48,417 nucleotides of DNA from NCBI RefSeq assembly GCF_002873335.1, contig NZ_MCUW01000005.1, forward strand, positions 917 to 49,333. Reading direction: 5' to 3'. A model generated the notes under the pieces. The model made no database searches, was not told the DNA's origin, and saw only the letters and a program-made list of their open reading frames with translations. Source of the DNA: Vibrio sp. 10N.286.49.B1 (GTDB taxonomy: Bacteria > Pseudomonadota > Gammaproteobacteria > Enterobacterales > Vibrionaceae). How positions within the stretch are numbered: the first letter of the stretch is position 1; every line of letters begins with the position of its first letter. Made by a program: the position numbers and the translations under genes. Shown in pieces: positions 16,820 to 26,918 of this stretch.

Positions 16820-19800
16820 GTGGTAAGCAGCATTAAACAACTGATTGAGAATCAATTGAAAAAACGAATCCTACTTATTGATGGTGGGATGGGGACGATG
16901 ATTCAAGGCTATAAATTGGAAGAGGCCGATTATCGAGGTGAGCGCTTTGCTGATTGGGCATCAGATCTTAAGGGCAACAATGATCTGTTAGTTTTATCCC
17001 AGCCCTCTCTTATCAAAGAGATCCATAGCGCTTACCTAGAAGCCGGTGCGGATATCCTCGAGACCAATACGTTTAATGCCACCACAATTGCGATGGCCGA
17101 CTACGACATGGAATCGTTGAGCGATGAAATCAATTTTGAAGCGGCGAAGCTTGCGCGTGAAGTCGCCGATGAATGGACAGCAAAAACGCCAGATAAACCT
17201 CGTTTTGTAGCAGGTGTACTGGGGCCAACCAACCGTACTTGTTCCTTATCTCCCGATGTGAATGATCCCGGTTACCGTAATGTTTCTTTTGATGAGCTTG
17301 TGATTGCTTACTCTGAGTCAACAAGAGCATTGATTAAGGGTGGATCCGATCTTATTTTGATCGAGACCATTTTTGATACTCTCAATGCGAAAGCATGTTC
17401 GTTTGCCGTTGAATCTGTTTTTGAAGAGATGGGCGTGGACTTGCCCGTTATGATCTCGGGCACCATTACCGATGCCTCTGGCCGTACCTTATCAGGCCAA
17501 ACAACCGAAGCTTTTTATAACGCAATGCGTCACGTGAAGCCGATTGCGTTTGGTCTTAACTGTGCGTTAGGGCCAGATGAATTAAGGCAATACGTTGGAG
17601 AGCTGTCGCGTATATCAGAGACCTACGTTTCAGCCCACCCGAATGCAGGCTTGCCGAATGCATTTGGCGAATACGACTTGTCGCCAGAAGATATGGCTGA
17701 ACATATTGGTGAATGGGCACAAAGTGGTTTCCTAAACCTTGTCGGCGGTTGTTGTGGTACGACACCAGAGCACATTCGTCAGATGGCACAGGCTGTTGAA
17801 GGTGTGTCCCCTCGTCCATTGCCTGAACTTCCTGTGGCCTGTCGACTTTCAGGGCTTGAGCCTCTTACTATTGATAAAGAGAGCTTGTTTATCAACGTCG
17901 GTGAGCGCACCAACGTGACAGGCTCAGCGCGCTTTAAACGTCTCATTAAAGAAGAGCTTTATGATGAAGCACTAGAAGTGGCTCGTCAGCAGGTTGAGAA
18001 TGGTGCGCAAATCATCGACATCAACATGGACGAAGGCATGCTCGATGCTGAAGCTTGTATGGTGCGATTCCTGAATCTTTGTGCTTCTGAGCCTGAAATA
18101 TCAAAAGTGCCCATTATGGTCGATTCCTCCAAATGGGAGGTGATCGAAGCAGGCTTGAAGTGCATTCAAGGTAAAGGCATCGTCAACTCGATCTCGTTAA
18201 AAGAAGGCAAAGAAAAGTTTGTCGCACAAGCCAAATTAATCCGCCGCTATGGTGCTGCGGTTATCGTTATGGCGTTTGATGAGGTTGGGCAAGCTGACAC
18301 GCGTGAACGAAAAATTGAAATCTGTACGCAGGCTTACCGCGTGCTGGTGGATGAAGTAGGCTTCCCACCAGAAGATATTATTTTTGACCCGAATATCTTT
18401 GCCGTCGCCACCGGTATTGATGAGCATAACAACTACGCGGTGGACTTTATTGAAGCCGTCGCTGATATAAAACGTGACTTACCATATGCCATGATCTCTG
18501 GTGGTGTTTCTAACGTGTCATTCTCGTTCCGTGGTAATAACTACGTACGTGAAGCCATTCATGCTGTGTTCTTGTATCACTGTTTTAAAAACGGTATGGA
18601 CATGGGCATTGTTAATGCTGGGCAACTGGAGATTTATGACAATGTGCCAGATAAGCTGCGTGAAGCGGTTGAAGACGTAGTCTTAAACCGCCGAGATGAT
18701 GGAACAGAGCGTCTGTTAGACATTGCGACAGAGTATGCCAACAAAGGTGTGGGTAAAGAAGAAGACGCCAGCGCATTAGAATGGCGAACATGGCCGGTTG
18801 AAAAACGCTTGGAGCACGCGCTCGTTAAGGGTATTACCGAATTTATTGTTGCTGATACCGAAGAAGCTCGATTGAACGCTGAAAAACCACTCCATGTCAT
18901 TGAAGGCCCTTTGATGGATGGTATGAACGTGGTGGGCGATCTATTTGGTGAAGGTAAGATGTTCTTGCCGCAGGTAGTGAAATCTGCGCGAGTCATGAAA
19001 CAAGCAGTGGCCCATTTAGAGCCGTTTATCGATGCATTGAAAGAGGTAGGCTCCAATAACGGTAAGATCTTGCTTGCCACTGTTAAAGGTGATGTACACG
19101 ATATCGGTAAAAACATTGTAGGCGTTGTGCTGCAATGTAATAATTACGAGATTATAGACCTTGGCGTCATGGTGTCCTGTGAACAAATCCTCAAGGTCGC
19201 GAAGGAAGAAAACGTGGATATTATCGGTCTGTCAGGCTTGATCACCCCTTCACTGGATGAAATGGTGCATGTTGCCAAAGAAATGGAGCGACAAGGCTTT
19301 GATTTGCCATTGCTGATTGGTGGAGCGACGACATCAAAGGCTCATACAGCCGTAAAAATTGAGCAGAACTACAGCCAACCGGTTGTTTATGTAAACAACG
19401 CCTCAAGAGCGGTGGGCGTTTGTACGTCACTGTTGTCTGATGAGCTTAAGCCGGCGTTTGTCAGCAAATTAGATATTGATTATGAGCGGGTGCGTGACCA
19501 GCACAGCCGCAAAAAGCCTCGTACTCAGCCTGTGACTCTGGAACAAGCAAGAGAAAACAAAGTAGCGATTGACTGGGATGCCTACACACCGCCAGCACCG
19601 TTGAAACCGGGGATTCATATCTTCGATGATTTCGATGTCGCAACGTTGCGTGAATATATCGACTGGACGCCATTCTTTATGACTTGGACATTGATGGGTA
19701 AGTACCCGAAAATATTTGAGCACGAAGAAGTGGGCGAAGAGGCAAAACGACTCTATAAAGATGCGAATGACCTGCTCGATCGCGTTGAAAAAGAAGGGTT

Positions 19801-20497
19801 ACTCAAAGCGAAAGGGATCTGTGGTTTGTTTCCTGCGGCTAGTGTGGACGATGATATTGAAGTGTATACCGATGAGTCTCGTACTGAGGTGAAGCAGTTG
19901 CTATGTAACCTTAGACAGCAAACCAAAAAGCCTAAGGGTTACAACTACTGCATTTCGGACTATATTGCCCCGAAAAGCAGCGGCAAACAGGACTGGATCG
20001 GGGCATTTGCGGTTACGGGTGGAATTGGTGAACGCGAACTCGCGGATGAATACAAAGCGAACGGTGATGATTACAACGCCATTATGATTCAAGCGGTGGC
20101 CGATCGATTAGCGGAAGCCTTTGCTGAATATCTACATGTTCGTGTTCGAAAAGATATTTGGGGTTATTCGCCAGATGAGGCCTTAGACAATGAAGCCCTT
20201 ATTCGTGAAAAGTATCAAGGTATTCGACCAGCACCGGGCTACCCTGCTTGTCCTGAACATACAGAGAAAGGACCGCTTTGGGATTTACTGAATGTCGAAG
20301 AAGCGATAAATATGTCTCTAACCACGAGTTATGCTATGTGGCCTGGGGCATCAGTATCAGGATGGTATTTCTCTCACCCTGACTCCCGTTATTTTGCGGT
20401 TGCTCAAATTCAAGAAGATCAGCTACTCAGTTATGCTGACCGAAAAGGTTGGGATCGACTCGAAGCCGAGAAGTGGTTAGGGCCAAATATTAACTAG
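16820..20497 (+). CDS. metH: Cobalamin-dependent methionine synthase
   Basis: Transfers the methyl group of 5-methyltetrahydrofolate to homocysteine through methylcobalamin. The 1225-aa protein has all four modules: homocysteine/zinc domain (about 1-335; FGLNCALG and [11 protein letters not shown] supply the zinc cysteines), pterin-binding domain (about 350-625; [21 protein letters not shown]), cobalamin cap and Rossmann domain (about 655-900; DVHDIGKN with axial His760), and the SAM reactivation domain (about 905-1225; [15 protein letters not shown]). Length matches E. coli MetH (1227). Start is GTG 16820 with GAGG before it. Monocistronic, with a MetJ-like operator upstream. No cobalamin riboswitch is seen. 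Confidence 0.98.
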   Translation: MVSSIKQLIENQLKKRILLIDGGMGTMIQGYKLEEADYRGERFADWASDLKGNNDLLVLSQPSLIKEIHSAYLEAGADILETNTFNATTIAMADYDMESLSDEINFEAAKLAREVADEWTAKTPDKPRFVAGVLGPTNRTCSLSPDVNDPGYRNVSFDELVIAYSESTRALIKGGSDLILIETIFDTLNAKACSFAVESVFEEMGVDLPVMISGTITDASGRTLSGQTTEAFYNAMRHVKPIAFGLNCALGPDELRQYVGELSRISETYVSAHPNAGLPNAFGEYDLSPEDMAEHIGEWAQSGFLNLVGGCCGTTPEHIRQMAQAVEGVSPRPLPELPVACRLSGLEPLTIDKESLFINVGERTNVTGSARFKRLIKEELYDEALEVARQQVENGAQIIDINMDEGMLDAEACMVRFLNLCASEPEISKVPIMVDSSKWEVIEAGLKCIQGKGIVNSISLKEGKEKFVAQAKLIRRYGAAVIVMAFDEVGQADTRERKIEICTQAYRVLVDEVGFPPEDIIFDPNIFAVATGIDEHNNYAVDFIEAVADIKRDLPYAMISGGVSNVSFSFRGNNYVREAIHAVFLYHCFKNGMDMGIVNAGQLEIYDNVPDKLREAVEDVVLNRRDDGTERLLDIATEYANKGVGKEEDASALEWRTWPVEKRLEHALVKGITEFIVADTEEARLNAEKPLHVIEGPLMDGMNVVGDLFGEGKMFLPQVVKSARVMKQAVAHLEPFIDALKEVGSNNGKILLATVKGDVHDIGKNIVGVVLQCNNYEIIDLGVMVSCEQILKVAKEENVDIIGLSGLITPSLDEMVHVAKEMERQGFDLPLLIGGATTSKAHTAVKIEQNYSQPVVYVNNASRAVGVCTSLLSDELKPAFVSKLDIDYERVRDQHSRKKPRTQPVTLEQARENKVAIDWDAYTPPAPLKPGIHIFDDFDVATLREYIDWTPFFMTWTLMGKYPKIFEHEEVGEEAKRLYKDANDLLDRVEKEGLLKAKGICGLFPAASVDDDIEVYTDESRTEVKQLLCNLRQQTKKPKGYNYCISDYIAPKSSGKQDWIGAFAVTGGIGERELADEYKANGDDYNAIMIQAVADRLAEAFAEYLHVRVRKDIWGYSPDEALDNEALIREKYQGIRPAPGYPACPEHTEKGPLWDLLNVEEAINMSLTTSYAMWPGASVSGWYFSHPDSRYFAVAQIQEDQLLSYADRKGWDRLEAEKWLGPNIN

Positions 20498-20537
20498 TTG
20501 AAGCTTATCATTTTGGTAAGTTAAGAAATGACAACAA

Positions 20538-20572
20538 TAAAAACGGCACCGATGATAGGTGCCGTTTTTATT
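20538..20572 (+). terminator. Terminator after metH (can serve both strands)
   Basis: AAAAACGGCACC and GGTGCCGTTTTT form a 12-bp perfect stem with A and T tracts on both sides. It separates metH from convergent corB. Confidence 0.9.
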
Positions 20573-20613
20573 GCTGCTTTCTGCAGGCGTTATCCGCAGT
20601 GAAGGGGCTTTCC

Positions 20614-21882
20614 TTAGGAAACTTTTTTCGGAAAGACTTTGACCATCTTTATACGATTTTCTTCAAGTTCCACAATCTCCATCAGATGCTCTGCGACTTC
20701 GACGCTGAGGTGACTCTCTGGGATATCTTCAAGATACTCCAGCATCAGGCCGTTGAGAGTACGAGGACCATCAGTAGGAAGTGTCCATTTTAACCCCTTG
20801 TTGATATCTCTAATGTTGGCACTGCCTTCAATTAAAAAGCTTCCATCACCTTGTGGTGAGATTTCTTCTGCCAGTGTTGGTGCGATGGAGGTTGTAAACT
20901 CACCAACAATCTCTTCTAGAATATCCTCTAACGTTACCAAGCCATTGATGTCACCATACTCATCAACGATAAGACCGATCCGTTGCTTATTACGTTGAAA
21001 CTTGAGCATTTGCACATTGAGTGGGGTTCCTTCGGGAATGAAGTAGACTTCATCAGCACTGCGCAGCAGTGTTTCTTTGGTAAACTCGTTCTTTTCTAAC
21101 ATCAAACGGTAGGATTCGCGCAGCCTGATCATGCCTACGACCTCATCGATTTGATCGCGATAAAGCACAATTCGGCCATGGGGTGAGTGGGTTAACTGGC
21201 GCACGATTGACTTCCAATCATCATTAATGTTGATGCCAGTAATTTCATTGCGTGGAATCATAATGTCGTTAACGGTGACATGCTCAAGATCCAAGATCGA
21301 TATCAACATATCTTGGTGACGTCGAGGAATCAGTGACCCAGCTTCGTTCACCACTGTACGTAATTCTTCAGAGCTTAAGTGGTCTTCATCGTTGTGGCTA
21401 GCATTGACACCGAGCAACCGAATAAAGCCATTGGTAATGAAATTGACCAAGATGACGAGTGGTGAAAGAACCTTCATCAAAATCGTCAACAAGATACTGC
21501 TCATGAATGACACTCGCTCAGGGTACAAAGAAGCGAGTGTTTTCGGTGTCACCTCGGCGAATACCAAAATAACCAGGGTTAACGCACCCGTTGCAATGGC
21601 AACACCGACATCGCCATACAAACGCAGGCCGATGACGGTAGCAATAGCGGAGGCGAGAATATTTACGAGGTTGTTACCGATAAGAATCAAGCCAATGAGG
21701 CGATCGGGACGGTTGAGAAGTTTCTCGACGCGTTTCGCGCCTTTATGCCCAGTTTTAGAAAGATGTTTGAGTCGATAGCGATTCAAAGACATCATCCCTG
21801 TCTCTGAACCCGAGAAGTAGCCGGAAATTACAATGAGACCCGCGAGAATGGCAAATAAAATACCGGTCGAGATGTCGTCCAA
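20614..21882 (-). CDS. corB: CNNM/CorB-type transporter (HlyC/CorC family) with CBS domains
   Basis: Membrane protein of 422 aa, orthologue of E. coli CorB/YfjD. The DUF21 membrane domain (about 1-185; SGYFSGSETGMMSLNRYRL, LIGNNLVNILASA) is followed by two CBS domains (about 200-330) and a CorC_HlyC domain (about 345-415). CorB homologues act in Mg2+ transport. The start appears to be TTG at 21882: the alignment with E. coli begins there, AAAGGA lies about 11 nt upstream, and the next in-frame ATG would remove TM1. It follows ypjD on the same strand, as in E. coli. Confidence 0.93.
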   Translation of the reverse strand: MDDISTGILFAILAGLIVISGYFSGSETGMMSLNRYRLKHLSKTGHKGAKRVEKLLNRPDRLIGLILIGNNLVNILASAIATVIGLRLYGDVGVAIATGALTLVILVFAEVTPKTLASLYPERVSFMSSILLTILMKVLSPLVILVNFITNGFIRLLGVNASHNDEDHLSSEELRTVVNEAGSLIPRRHQDMLISILDLEHVTVNDIMIPRNEITGININDDWKSIVRQLTHSPHGRIVLYRDQIDEVVGMIRLRESYRLMLEKNEFTKETLLRSADEVYFIPEGTPLNVQMLKFQRNKQRIGLIVDEYGDINGLVTLEDILEEIVGEFTTSIAPTLAEEISPQGDGSFLIEGSANIRDINKGLKWTLPTDGPRTLNGLMLEYLEDIPESHLSVEVAEHLMEIVELEENRIKMVKVFPKKVS

Positions 21883-21985
21883 AACGTATCAGTTCCTTTA
21901 ATAAATAATTGGTCAATTAATGGTCGAACTAGCGCTCGATGTCAATGCTCGTTTAAGATAACAGTGAGCCGAGTGCTAGATTGAG

Positions 21986-22780
21986 CTAGTTTAGAATGAT
22001 TTCTTTAACGAAACGGCTACCAAAGTACGCGAGTGTTAGCAACATGGCACCAGCAATCGCGAACCACGTCACTTTTTTTCCTCGCCATCCTTTTTGGTAA
22101 TGCCCCCACAAAAGAACGGTATAGATACACCAAGCCATGAGAGATAGTATGGCTTTGTGCGCTTTTCCTTGGGCGAACATGTCTTGAACAAAGATAAACC
22201 CTGTAAGTAATGTCACAGTGAGCAGCCCTGTTCCAATCAAAATGATCTTGAAAAGTTGCCTTTCCACCATCATTAATGGGGGAAGGTTAGGGTTGATGCC
22301 CAATGCCTTTTTATTTTTTAGCTTATGATCGAGCCACGCAAGCTGGATAGCATACAGTGCTCCAATGGAGAGGGTTGAATATGAAAATAATGCTAAAGAA
22401 ATATGGATTAATAGCTTAGGGTTATGCTCTAAATGAGTAATGAAAGCGGTGGGTACGAAGGCTGCAATACTTAAATTGATAGCTGCAAAACTATAGACAA
22501 CAGGTAACAAAAACCAGATACGAGTCTTCATCATGGCAACGCTCATAAACAGCGAAATAATAAAGCCAATCAGTGACGCGACATTGAGGATACTTAAGTT
22601 TTGCCCTGAACCACTGAAGATGAGATCACTAAGCAGCCACGCATGACAAAGCAAGGCGAGTGAGGCACTGGTAAGAACAGTTTTCGTCCGGATCCCGACC
22701 TGATGAACAAGGCCTGGGATGATGGTAGCGATGGCGAGCACATAAAAAATGGCCGCGGAAGTTGCGATTAAACTGTCCAT
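21986..22780 (-). CDS. ypjD: YpjD family inner membrane protein (CcmC-like fold)
   Basis: Membrane protein of 264 aa with about 8 helices, in the cytochrome c assembly (CcmC/CcsA-like) family. WGHYQKGWRGKKVTWF resembles the family's Trp-rich end segment. Function is not settled; no heme role is shown for YpjD. ORF codons extend to 22825, but ATG 22780, with TTTAGGC upstream, aligns with the E. coli protein (263 aa). It is divergent from ffh, as in E. coli. Confidence 0.9.
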   Translation of the reverse strand: MDSLIATSAAIFYVLAIATIIPGLVHQVGIRTKTVLTSASLALLCHAWLLSDLIFSGSGQNLSILNVASLIGFIISLFMSVAMMKTRIWFLLPVVYSFAAINLSIAAFVPTAFITHLEHNPKLLIHISLALFSYSTLSIGALYAIQLAWLDHKLKNKKALGINPNLPPLMMVERQLFKIILIGTGLLTVTLLTGFIFVQDMFAQGKAHKAILSLMAWCIYTVLLWGHYQKGWRGKKVTWFAIAGAMLLTLAYFGSRFVKEIILN

Positions 22781-22884
22781 TTTGCCTAAATATCTATGGT
22801 TTAGAGCTTGAATTATACCTTGCATCGACTCAATGAGCTACGTCATATGTAAAAAGTATTGATTAGTATTTGATCTTGTTAAGT

Positions 22885-22913
22885 ATGACTCTGATCGCTG
22901 GCTAAGGTATACT
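22885..22913 (+). promoter_or_regulatory. Possible sigma-70 promoter of ffh
   Basis: ATGACT (22885-22890) and TATACT (22908-22913) with a 17-bp spacer, 40 bp before the ffh start. The -10 matches 5 of 6 positions, the -35 matches 4 of 6. Confidence 0.45.
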
Positions 22914-22952
22914 CACCATAATTGATCGCAATTTTTAAGCGAAGAGAAAAAA

Positions 22953-24329
22953 ATGTTTGAGAATTTAACGGATCGTCTATCCAAAACGCTGAAGAACATC
23001 AGCGGTAAAGGTCGTTTGACCGAAGAGAATATTAAGGACACGCTACGCGAAGTCCGCATGGCACTTCTGGAAGCCGATGTTGCTTTACCAGTTATTCGCG
23101 AATTTGTGAAAGGTGTTAAAGAGCGTGCTGTTGGTGTTGAGGTTTCTAAATCACTGACGCCAGGTCAAGAATTCATCAAGATAGTTCAAGCAGAGCTTGA
23201 ATCTGTTATGGGTGAGTCTAACGAAGCGTTAGATCTCGCTGCACAGCCACCTGCCGTTATCTTGATGGCAGGCTTACAAGGTGCTGGTAAAACGACCAGT
23301 GTCGGCAAGCTTTCTAAAATGCTCCACGAGCGTGAAAAGAAGAAAGTTTTAGTCGTCTCTGCCGATGTCTACCGTCCAGCAGCGATTAAACAGCTAGAAA
23401 CACTCGCGAGCGATGTTGGTGTGGACTTCTTCCCATCTTCCGCTGACCAAAAGCCTATTGATATTGCTAACAATGCAATTGAGCACGCGAAGAAGAAATT
23501 TTACGACGTATTGATTGTCGATACCGCGGGTCGTTTAGCCGTCGACCACGAGATGATGGAAGAGATTCGTGATCTTCACTCTGCCATCAATCCTGTAGAG
23601 ACTTTATTCGTTGTTGATGCCATGACGGGTCAAGATGCGGCGAACACCGCGAAGGCATTTGGTGACATGCTGCCGTTAACCGGTGTCGTTCTGACTAAAG
23701 TCGACGGTGATGCGCGTGGTGGTGCTGCATTATCTGTGCGTCACATTACGGGAAAACCGATAAAATTCTTGGGTGTTGGTGAGAAAACCGACGCGTTAGA
23801 ACCGTTTCACCCTGACCGTGTTGCGTCTCGTATTTTGGGCATGGGCGATGTGCTGTCTCTTATTGAAGATTTACAGCGCAATGTTGATACCGATAAAGCC
23901 GAAAAAATGGCGAAGAAATTCAAGGAAAAGAAAGGGTTTGACCTTGAAGATTTCCGTGAACAGCTTGGCCAGATGCAAAACATGGGTGGCATGATGGGAA
24001 TGATGGACAAGCTGCCAGGTATGTCTAATGTTCCCGATAATGTGAAAGATAAAGTTGATGACAAGATGTTTAAGCAAATGGAAGCTATCATCAACTCTAT
24101 GACCATGAAAGAGCGTCAGCGTCCAGAGCTTATCAAAGGCTCACGTAAAAAACGTATAGCAGCGGGTTCTGGTACTCAAGTCCAAGATGTGAATCGTCTA
24201 CTGAAGCAGTTTACCCAAATGCAAAAAATGATGAAGAAAATGCAAAAAGGTGGCATGCGCGGCATGATGCGTAACATGCAAGGCATGATGGGTGGCGGCG
24301 GTGGCGGTTTTAATCCGTTCGGCCGCTAA
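22953..24329 (+). CDS. ffh: Signal recognition particle GTPase Ffh
   Basis: Binds signal sequences of nascent membrane proteins together with 4.5S RNA and FtsY. The 458-aa protein has the N helical bundle (about 1-85), the G domain with GLQGAGKTTS (about 107-116), DTAGR and TKVDGDARGG, and a C-terminal Met-rich M domain (about 325-458). The end has many MM and Gly residues, as usual. GAAGAGAA precedes ATG 22953. A terminator separates it from rpsP. Confidence 0.98.
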   Translation: MFENLTDRLSKTLKNISGKGRLTEENIKDTLREVRMALLEADVALPVIREFVKGVKERAVGVEVSKSLTPGQEFIKIVQAELESVMGESNEALDLAAQPPAVILMAGLQGAGKTTSVGKLSKMLHEREKKKVLVVSADVYRPAAIKQLETLASDVGVDFFPSSADQKPIDIANNAIEHAKKKFYDVLIVDTAGRLAVDHEMMEEIRDLHSAINPVETLFVVDAMTGQDAANTAKAFGDMLPLTGVVLTKVDGDARGGAALSVRHITGKPIKFLGVGEKTDALEPFHPDRVASRILGMGDVLSLIEDLQRNVDTDKAEKMAKKFKEKKGFDLEDFREQLGQMQNMGGMMGMMDKLPGMSNVPDNVKDKVDDKMFKQMEAIINSMTMKERQRPELIKGSRKKRIAAGSGTQVQDVNRLLKQFTQMQKMMKKMQKGGMRGMMRNMQGMMGGGGGGFNPFGR

Positions 24330-24407
24330 TCAGCATCTGACTACCGCGTTTATGAAACGCTTGCCCGTTCGACTAAGAACATAGCATAAGTATACCGACT
24401 ACAAATA

Positions 24408-24446
24408 AAGGGTTACACGCCGCTTGGTGTTGTAACCCGTTTTTTA
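24408..24446 (+). terminator. Terminator after ffh
   Basis: GGGTTACA and TGTAACCC across a 13-nt loop, then GTTTTTT. It is 80 bp after the ffh stop. Confidence 0.85.
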
Positions 24447-24642
24447 TGCAAGGCAACGCGTTATTGCCAAATGTTGTTGAGCAAACCTGATGGCAGTAAC
24501 GTCGTCTAATATTGTTGCTCTGTTTGTTTTTTAATCAGCGTTAATATGGAGTTTCGCTGCATAGTGATGTTAGTTTTCAAACTGTTAACTCAATCACACC
24601 CCTCGCCGTCACTTTATGCTGGTGAAAAAATAGCTAAATATC
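24447..24642. other. Intergenic stretch between the ffh terminator and the rpsP promoter
   Basis: About 195 bp with no recognisable gene or repeat. A 95-codon open frame from 24546 overlaps rpsP out of frame and lacks any family resemblance, so I do not call it. Confidence 0.5.
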
Positions 24643-24670
24643 TTGCATTGAATCCGAATAAGAGTAAAAT
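24643..24670 (+). promoter_or_regulatory. Probable promoter of the rpsP operon
   Basis: TTGCAT (24643-24648) and TAAAAT (24665-24670), spacer 16 bp, followed by a GC-rich discriminator (TCCGGGG) typical of ribosomal genes. Confidence 0.55.
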
Positions 24671-24692
24671 TCCGGGGCTTTATTTGGCACGA

Positions 24693-24742
24693 GACCTCAG
24701 GTTTTTCATAAGAGAAACACTTCTGAGGTCATTTTTATTATT
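24693..24742 (+). promoter_or_regulatory. Leader hairpin with T tract upstream of rpsP (possible attenuator)
   Basis: GACCTCAG pairs with CTGAGGTC, and inside this GTTTTTC pairs with GAGAAAC (one G-T pair), followed by ATTTTTATTATT. The hairpin lies between the probable promoter and the rpsP Shine-Dalgarno. It looks like a terminator in the leader, suggesting premature termination control. Confidence 0.6.
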
Positions 24743-24762
24743 GAGAAAGCAAAGAGGACGAT

Positions 24763-25011
24763 ATGGTAACCATTCGTTTGGCACGTCACGGCGCGAAGAA
24801 GCGTCCATTCTATCAAATCGTAGTTGCGGATAGCCGCAATGCTGCAACTGGTCGTTTCATTGAGAAAGTAGGTTTCTTTAACCCAACTGCTCAAGGTCAA
24901 GAAGAAGGCCTACGTCTAGATCTAGAGCGCGTTAACCACTGGGTTAGCGAAGGCGCTACAGTTTCTGACCGCGTAGCTAAGCTAGTTAAAGACGCTCAAA
25001 AAGCGGCTTAA
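24763..25011 (+). CDS. rpsP: 30S ribosomal protein S16
   Basis: Ribosomal protein of 82 aa, the same length as E. coli S16. It begins [20 protein letters not shown] and includes [26 protein letters not shown] precedes ATG 24763. First gene of rpsP-rimM-trmD-rplS; codon choice looks highly biased, as expected for ribosomal genes. Confidence 0.99.
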   Translation: MVTIRLARHGAKKRPFYQIVVADSRNAATGRFIEKVGFFNPTAQGQEEGLRLDLERVNHWVSEGATVSDRVAKLVKDAQKAA

Positions 25012-25031
25012 TTATTAGCTCAGTAAGCAGT

Positions 25032-25586
25032 ATGTCGATGAAAGGTAAAGACACGATGAGTAACCAAAGCGAAAGAATTGTTGTAGGTAAATTCGGTTCT
25101 ACTTATGGCATTCGTGGATGGCTTAAAGTTTTTTCCTATACAGACGATCCTGAAAACCTTTTTGATTACAGCCCTTGGTATATTAACCAAAAGGGCAAAT
25201 GGGTTGAGGTTAAGGTTGAAAGTTGGAAGCGTCATAACAAAGCTATGGTGTGTAAACTAGAAGGTTTAGAGGTTCGAGAAGAAGCTCACCTACTGACTAA
25301 CTTTGAAATTGCAATCGACCCAGCGGTGCTGCCTGAGCTGTCAGAAGATGAATTCTACTGGCGTGAATTGTTTGGAATGAAAATGTTTACCACAAAAGGT
25401 TACGACTTAGGTGAAGTAATCGATATGTTGGAAACTGGTTCAAACGATGTTTTGGTAGTGAAAGCAAATCTTAAAGATGCTTTCGGGCAAAAGGAACGGT
25501 TGGTACCGTACCTTGAAGAGCAAGTGATCAAAAATGTTGATCGCGAAGCTCGACGGATCGAAGTTGACTGGGATCCTGGATTCTAA
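25032..25586 (+). CDS. rimM: Ribosome maturation factor RimM
   Basis: 30S assembly factor that binds S19 and helps 3' domain maturation. 184 aa: N-terminal RimM domain (about 15-100; [20 protein letters not shown]) and C-terminal PRC barrel (about 105-180; [13 protein letters not shown] [15 protein letters not shown], ending IEVDWDPGF). Three in-frame ATG codons are possible (25032, 25038, 25056). I keep 25032, recalling that Vibrio proteins carry this N-terminal extension; 25056 is also plausible, with AAAGG about 11 nt upstream. Confidence 0.96.
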   Translation: MSMKGKDTMSNQSERIVVGKFGSTYGIRGWLKVFSYTDDPENLFDYSPWYINQKGKWVEVKVESWKRHNKAMVCKLEGLEVREEAHLLTNFEIAIDPAVLPELSEDEFYWRELFGMKMFTTKGYDLGEVIDMLETGSNDVLVVKANLKDAFGQKERLVPYLEEQVIKNVDREARRIEVDWDPGF

Positions 25587-25621
25587 TCCAGTAGCTGGTA
25601 ACCAATAGAGCGAGAGAACAG

Positions 25622-26371
25622 ATGTGGGTTGGCATAATTAGCCTGTTTCCAGACATGTTCCGCAGCGTTACTGACTACGGAGTAACAGGTCAAGCGGTTA
25701 AAAAAGGTCTGCTGTCTATTGAGACATGGAATCCTCGTGATTTCACTCAAGACAAACATCGCACTGTCGATGACAGACCTTACGGTGGTGGTCCTGGTAT
25801 GTTAATGATGGTTCAGCCTTTGCGCGATGCCATTCAAACAGCCAAAGCTGCGTCACCGGGTAAGACGAAAGTGATCTATCTTTCTCCCCAAGGTCGAAAA
25901 CTCGATCAGCAAGGGGTAGAGGAATTAGCGAAGAACGACAACCTTGTGTTGATATGTGGTCGCTATGAAGGGGTAGATGAGCGCATCATCCAAACTGAAG
26001 TTGACGAAGAATGGTCAATTGGAGATTTTGTGATGACGGGTGGGGAAATCCCAGCCATGACGTTAATTGATTCAGTGTCTCGGTTTATACCTGGGGTACT
26101 TGGAGATTTCGCGTCAGCAGAAGAAGATTCTTTTGCAAATGGCTTGCTGGATTGTCCGCATTATACGCGCCCTGAAGTGTTGGATGGACTAGAAATACCG
26201 AGTGTATTGAAGTCTGGAAATCACAAAGACATTCGTCGCTGGCGACTACAACAGTCGTTGGGCCGTACTTGGCTAAGAAGACCGGAGCTCCTGGAAAACC
26301 TAGCTCTGACTGACGAACAGGAACAATTACTGGCCGAATTTATTAAAGCGTATCGCTTAGATAAAAAGTAA
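25622..26371 (+). CDS. trmD: tRNA (guanine-N1)-methyltransferase
   Basis: Methylates G37 next to the anticodon in tRNAs reading CUN, CCN and CGG, which prevents frameshifting. The 249-aa SPOUT enzyme has the trefoil-knot segments [25 protein letters not shown] and [10 protein letters not shown], then the C-terminal domain from about 170. GAGAGAAC precedes ATG 25622. It lies between rimM and rplS, the standard order. Confidence 0.98.
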   Translation: MWVGIISLFPDMFRSVTDYGVTGQAVKKGLLSIETWNPRDFTQDKHRTVDDRPYGGGPGMLMMVQPLRDAIQTAKAASPGKTKVIYLSPQGRKLDQQGVEELAKNDNLVLICGRYEGVDERIIQTEVDEEWSIGDFVMTGGEIPAMTLIDSVSRFIPGVLGDFASAEEDSFANGLLDCPHYTRPEVLDGLEIPSVLKSGNHKDIRRWRLQQSLGRTWLRRPELLENLALTDEQEQLLAEFIKAYRLDKK

Positions 26372-26420
26372 GCAGTAACCTATTTATTTTAGTATCAGTT
26401 TATTCTAGGAATTTAAGAAC

Positions 26421-26774
26421 ATGAGTAACATCATCAAGGCTCTTGAAGAAGAGCAAATGAAATCAGGCCTACCTAAATTTGCACCAGGTGACACTGTTGT
26501 AGTTCAGGTTAAAGTAAAAGAAGGTGACCGTGAGCGTCTACAGGCATACGAAGGCGTTGTAATCGCTATTCGTAACCGTGGTCTTCACTCTGCATTCACA
26601 GTTCGTAAAATCTCGAACGGTGAAGGTGTTGAGCGTACGTTCCAAACTCACTCTCCAATGGTTGATAGCATCGAAGTTAAACGCCGTGGTGCAGTACGTC
26701 GTGCCAAGTTGTACTACCTACGTGAGCGTTCTGGTAAGTCAGCTCGTATTAAAGAGAAACTTGCTAAGAAGTAA
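26421..26774 (+). CDS. rplS: 50S ribosomal protein L19
   Basis: L19 sits at the 30S-50S interface. 117 aa (E. coli 115), with [20 protein letters not shown] and [20 protein letters not shown], and a basic C-terminus. Last gene of the rpsP operon, 49 bp after trmD, and followed by a strong terminator. Confidence 0.99.
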   Translation: MSNIIKALEEEQMKSGLPKFAPGDTVVVQVKVKEGDRERLQAYEGVVIAIRNRGLHSAFTVRKISNGEGVERTFQTHSPMVDSIEVKRRGAVRRAKLYYLRERSGKSARIKEKLAKK

Positions 26775-26801
26775 TGCTATTAAACTAGCGTTCTCAAATA
26801 G

Positions 26802-26832
26802 AAGCGGAGCCCCTAGGGCTCCGCTTTTTTTT
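26802..26832 (+). terminator. Terminator of the rpsP operon
   Basis: AAGCGGAGCCC, short loop, GGGCTCCGCTT and a run of T residues. Confidence 0.95.
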
Positions 26833-26918
26833 ATCTAAATATCGTTGATATAATATATGTGTTGTGTAACGTCTGTAGATGCATAAGGCTAGCAACATAG
26901 GTGCGTTTTGCTGGTACC

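Noticed and set aside
18634..19116. A 160-codon frame antisense to metH
   Set aside because: It is a shadow of the cobalamin-domain coding region, rich in Ser and Thr as expected for an antisense reading.
24546..24833. A 95-codon frame before and into rpsP
   Set aside because: It covers the rpsP promoter, leader hairpin and start in another frame, with no family resemblance.
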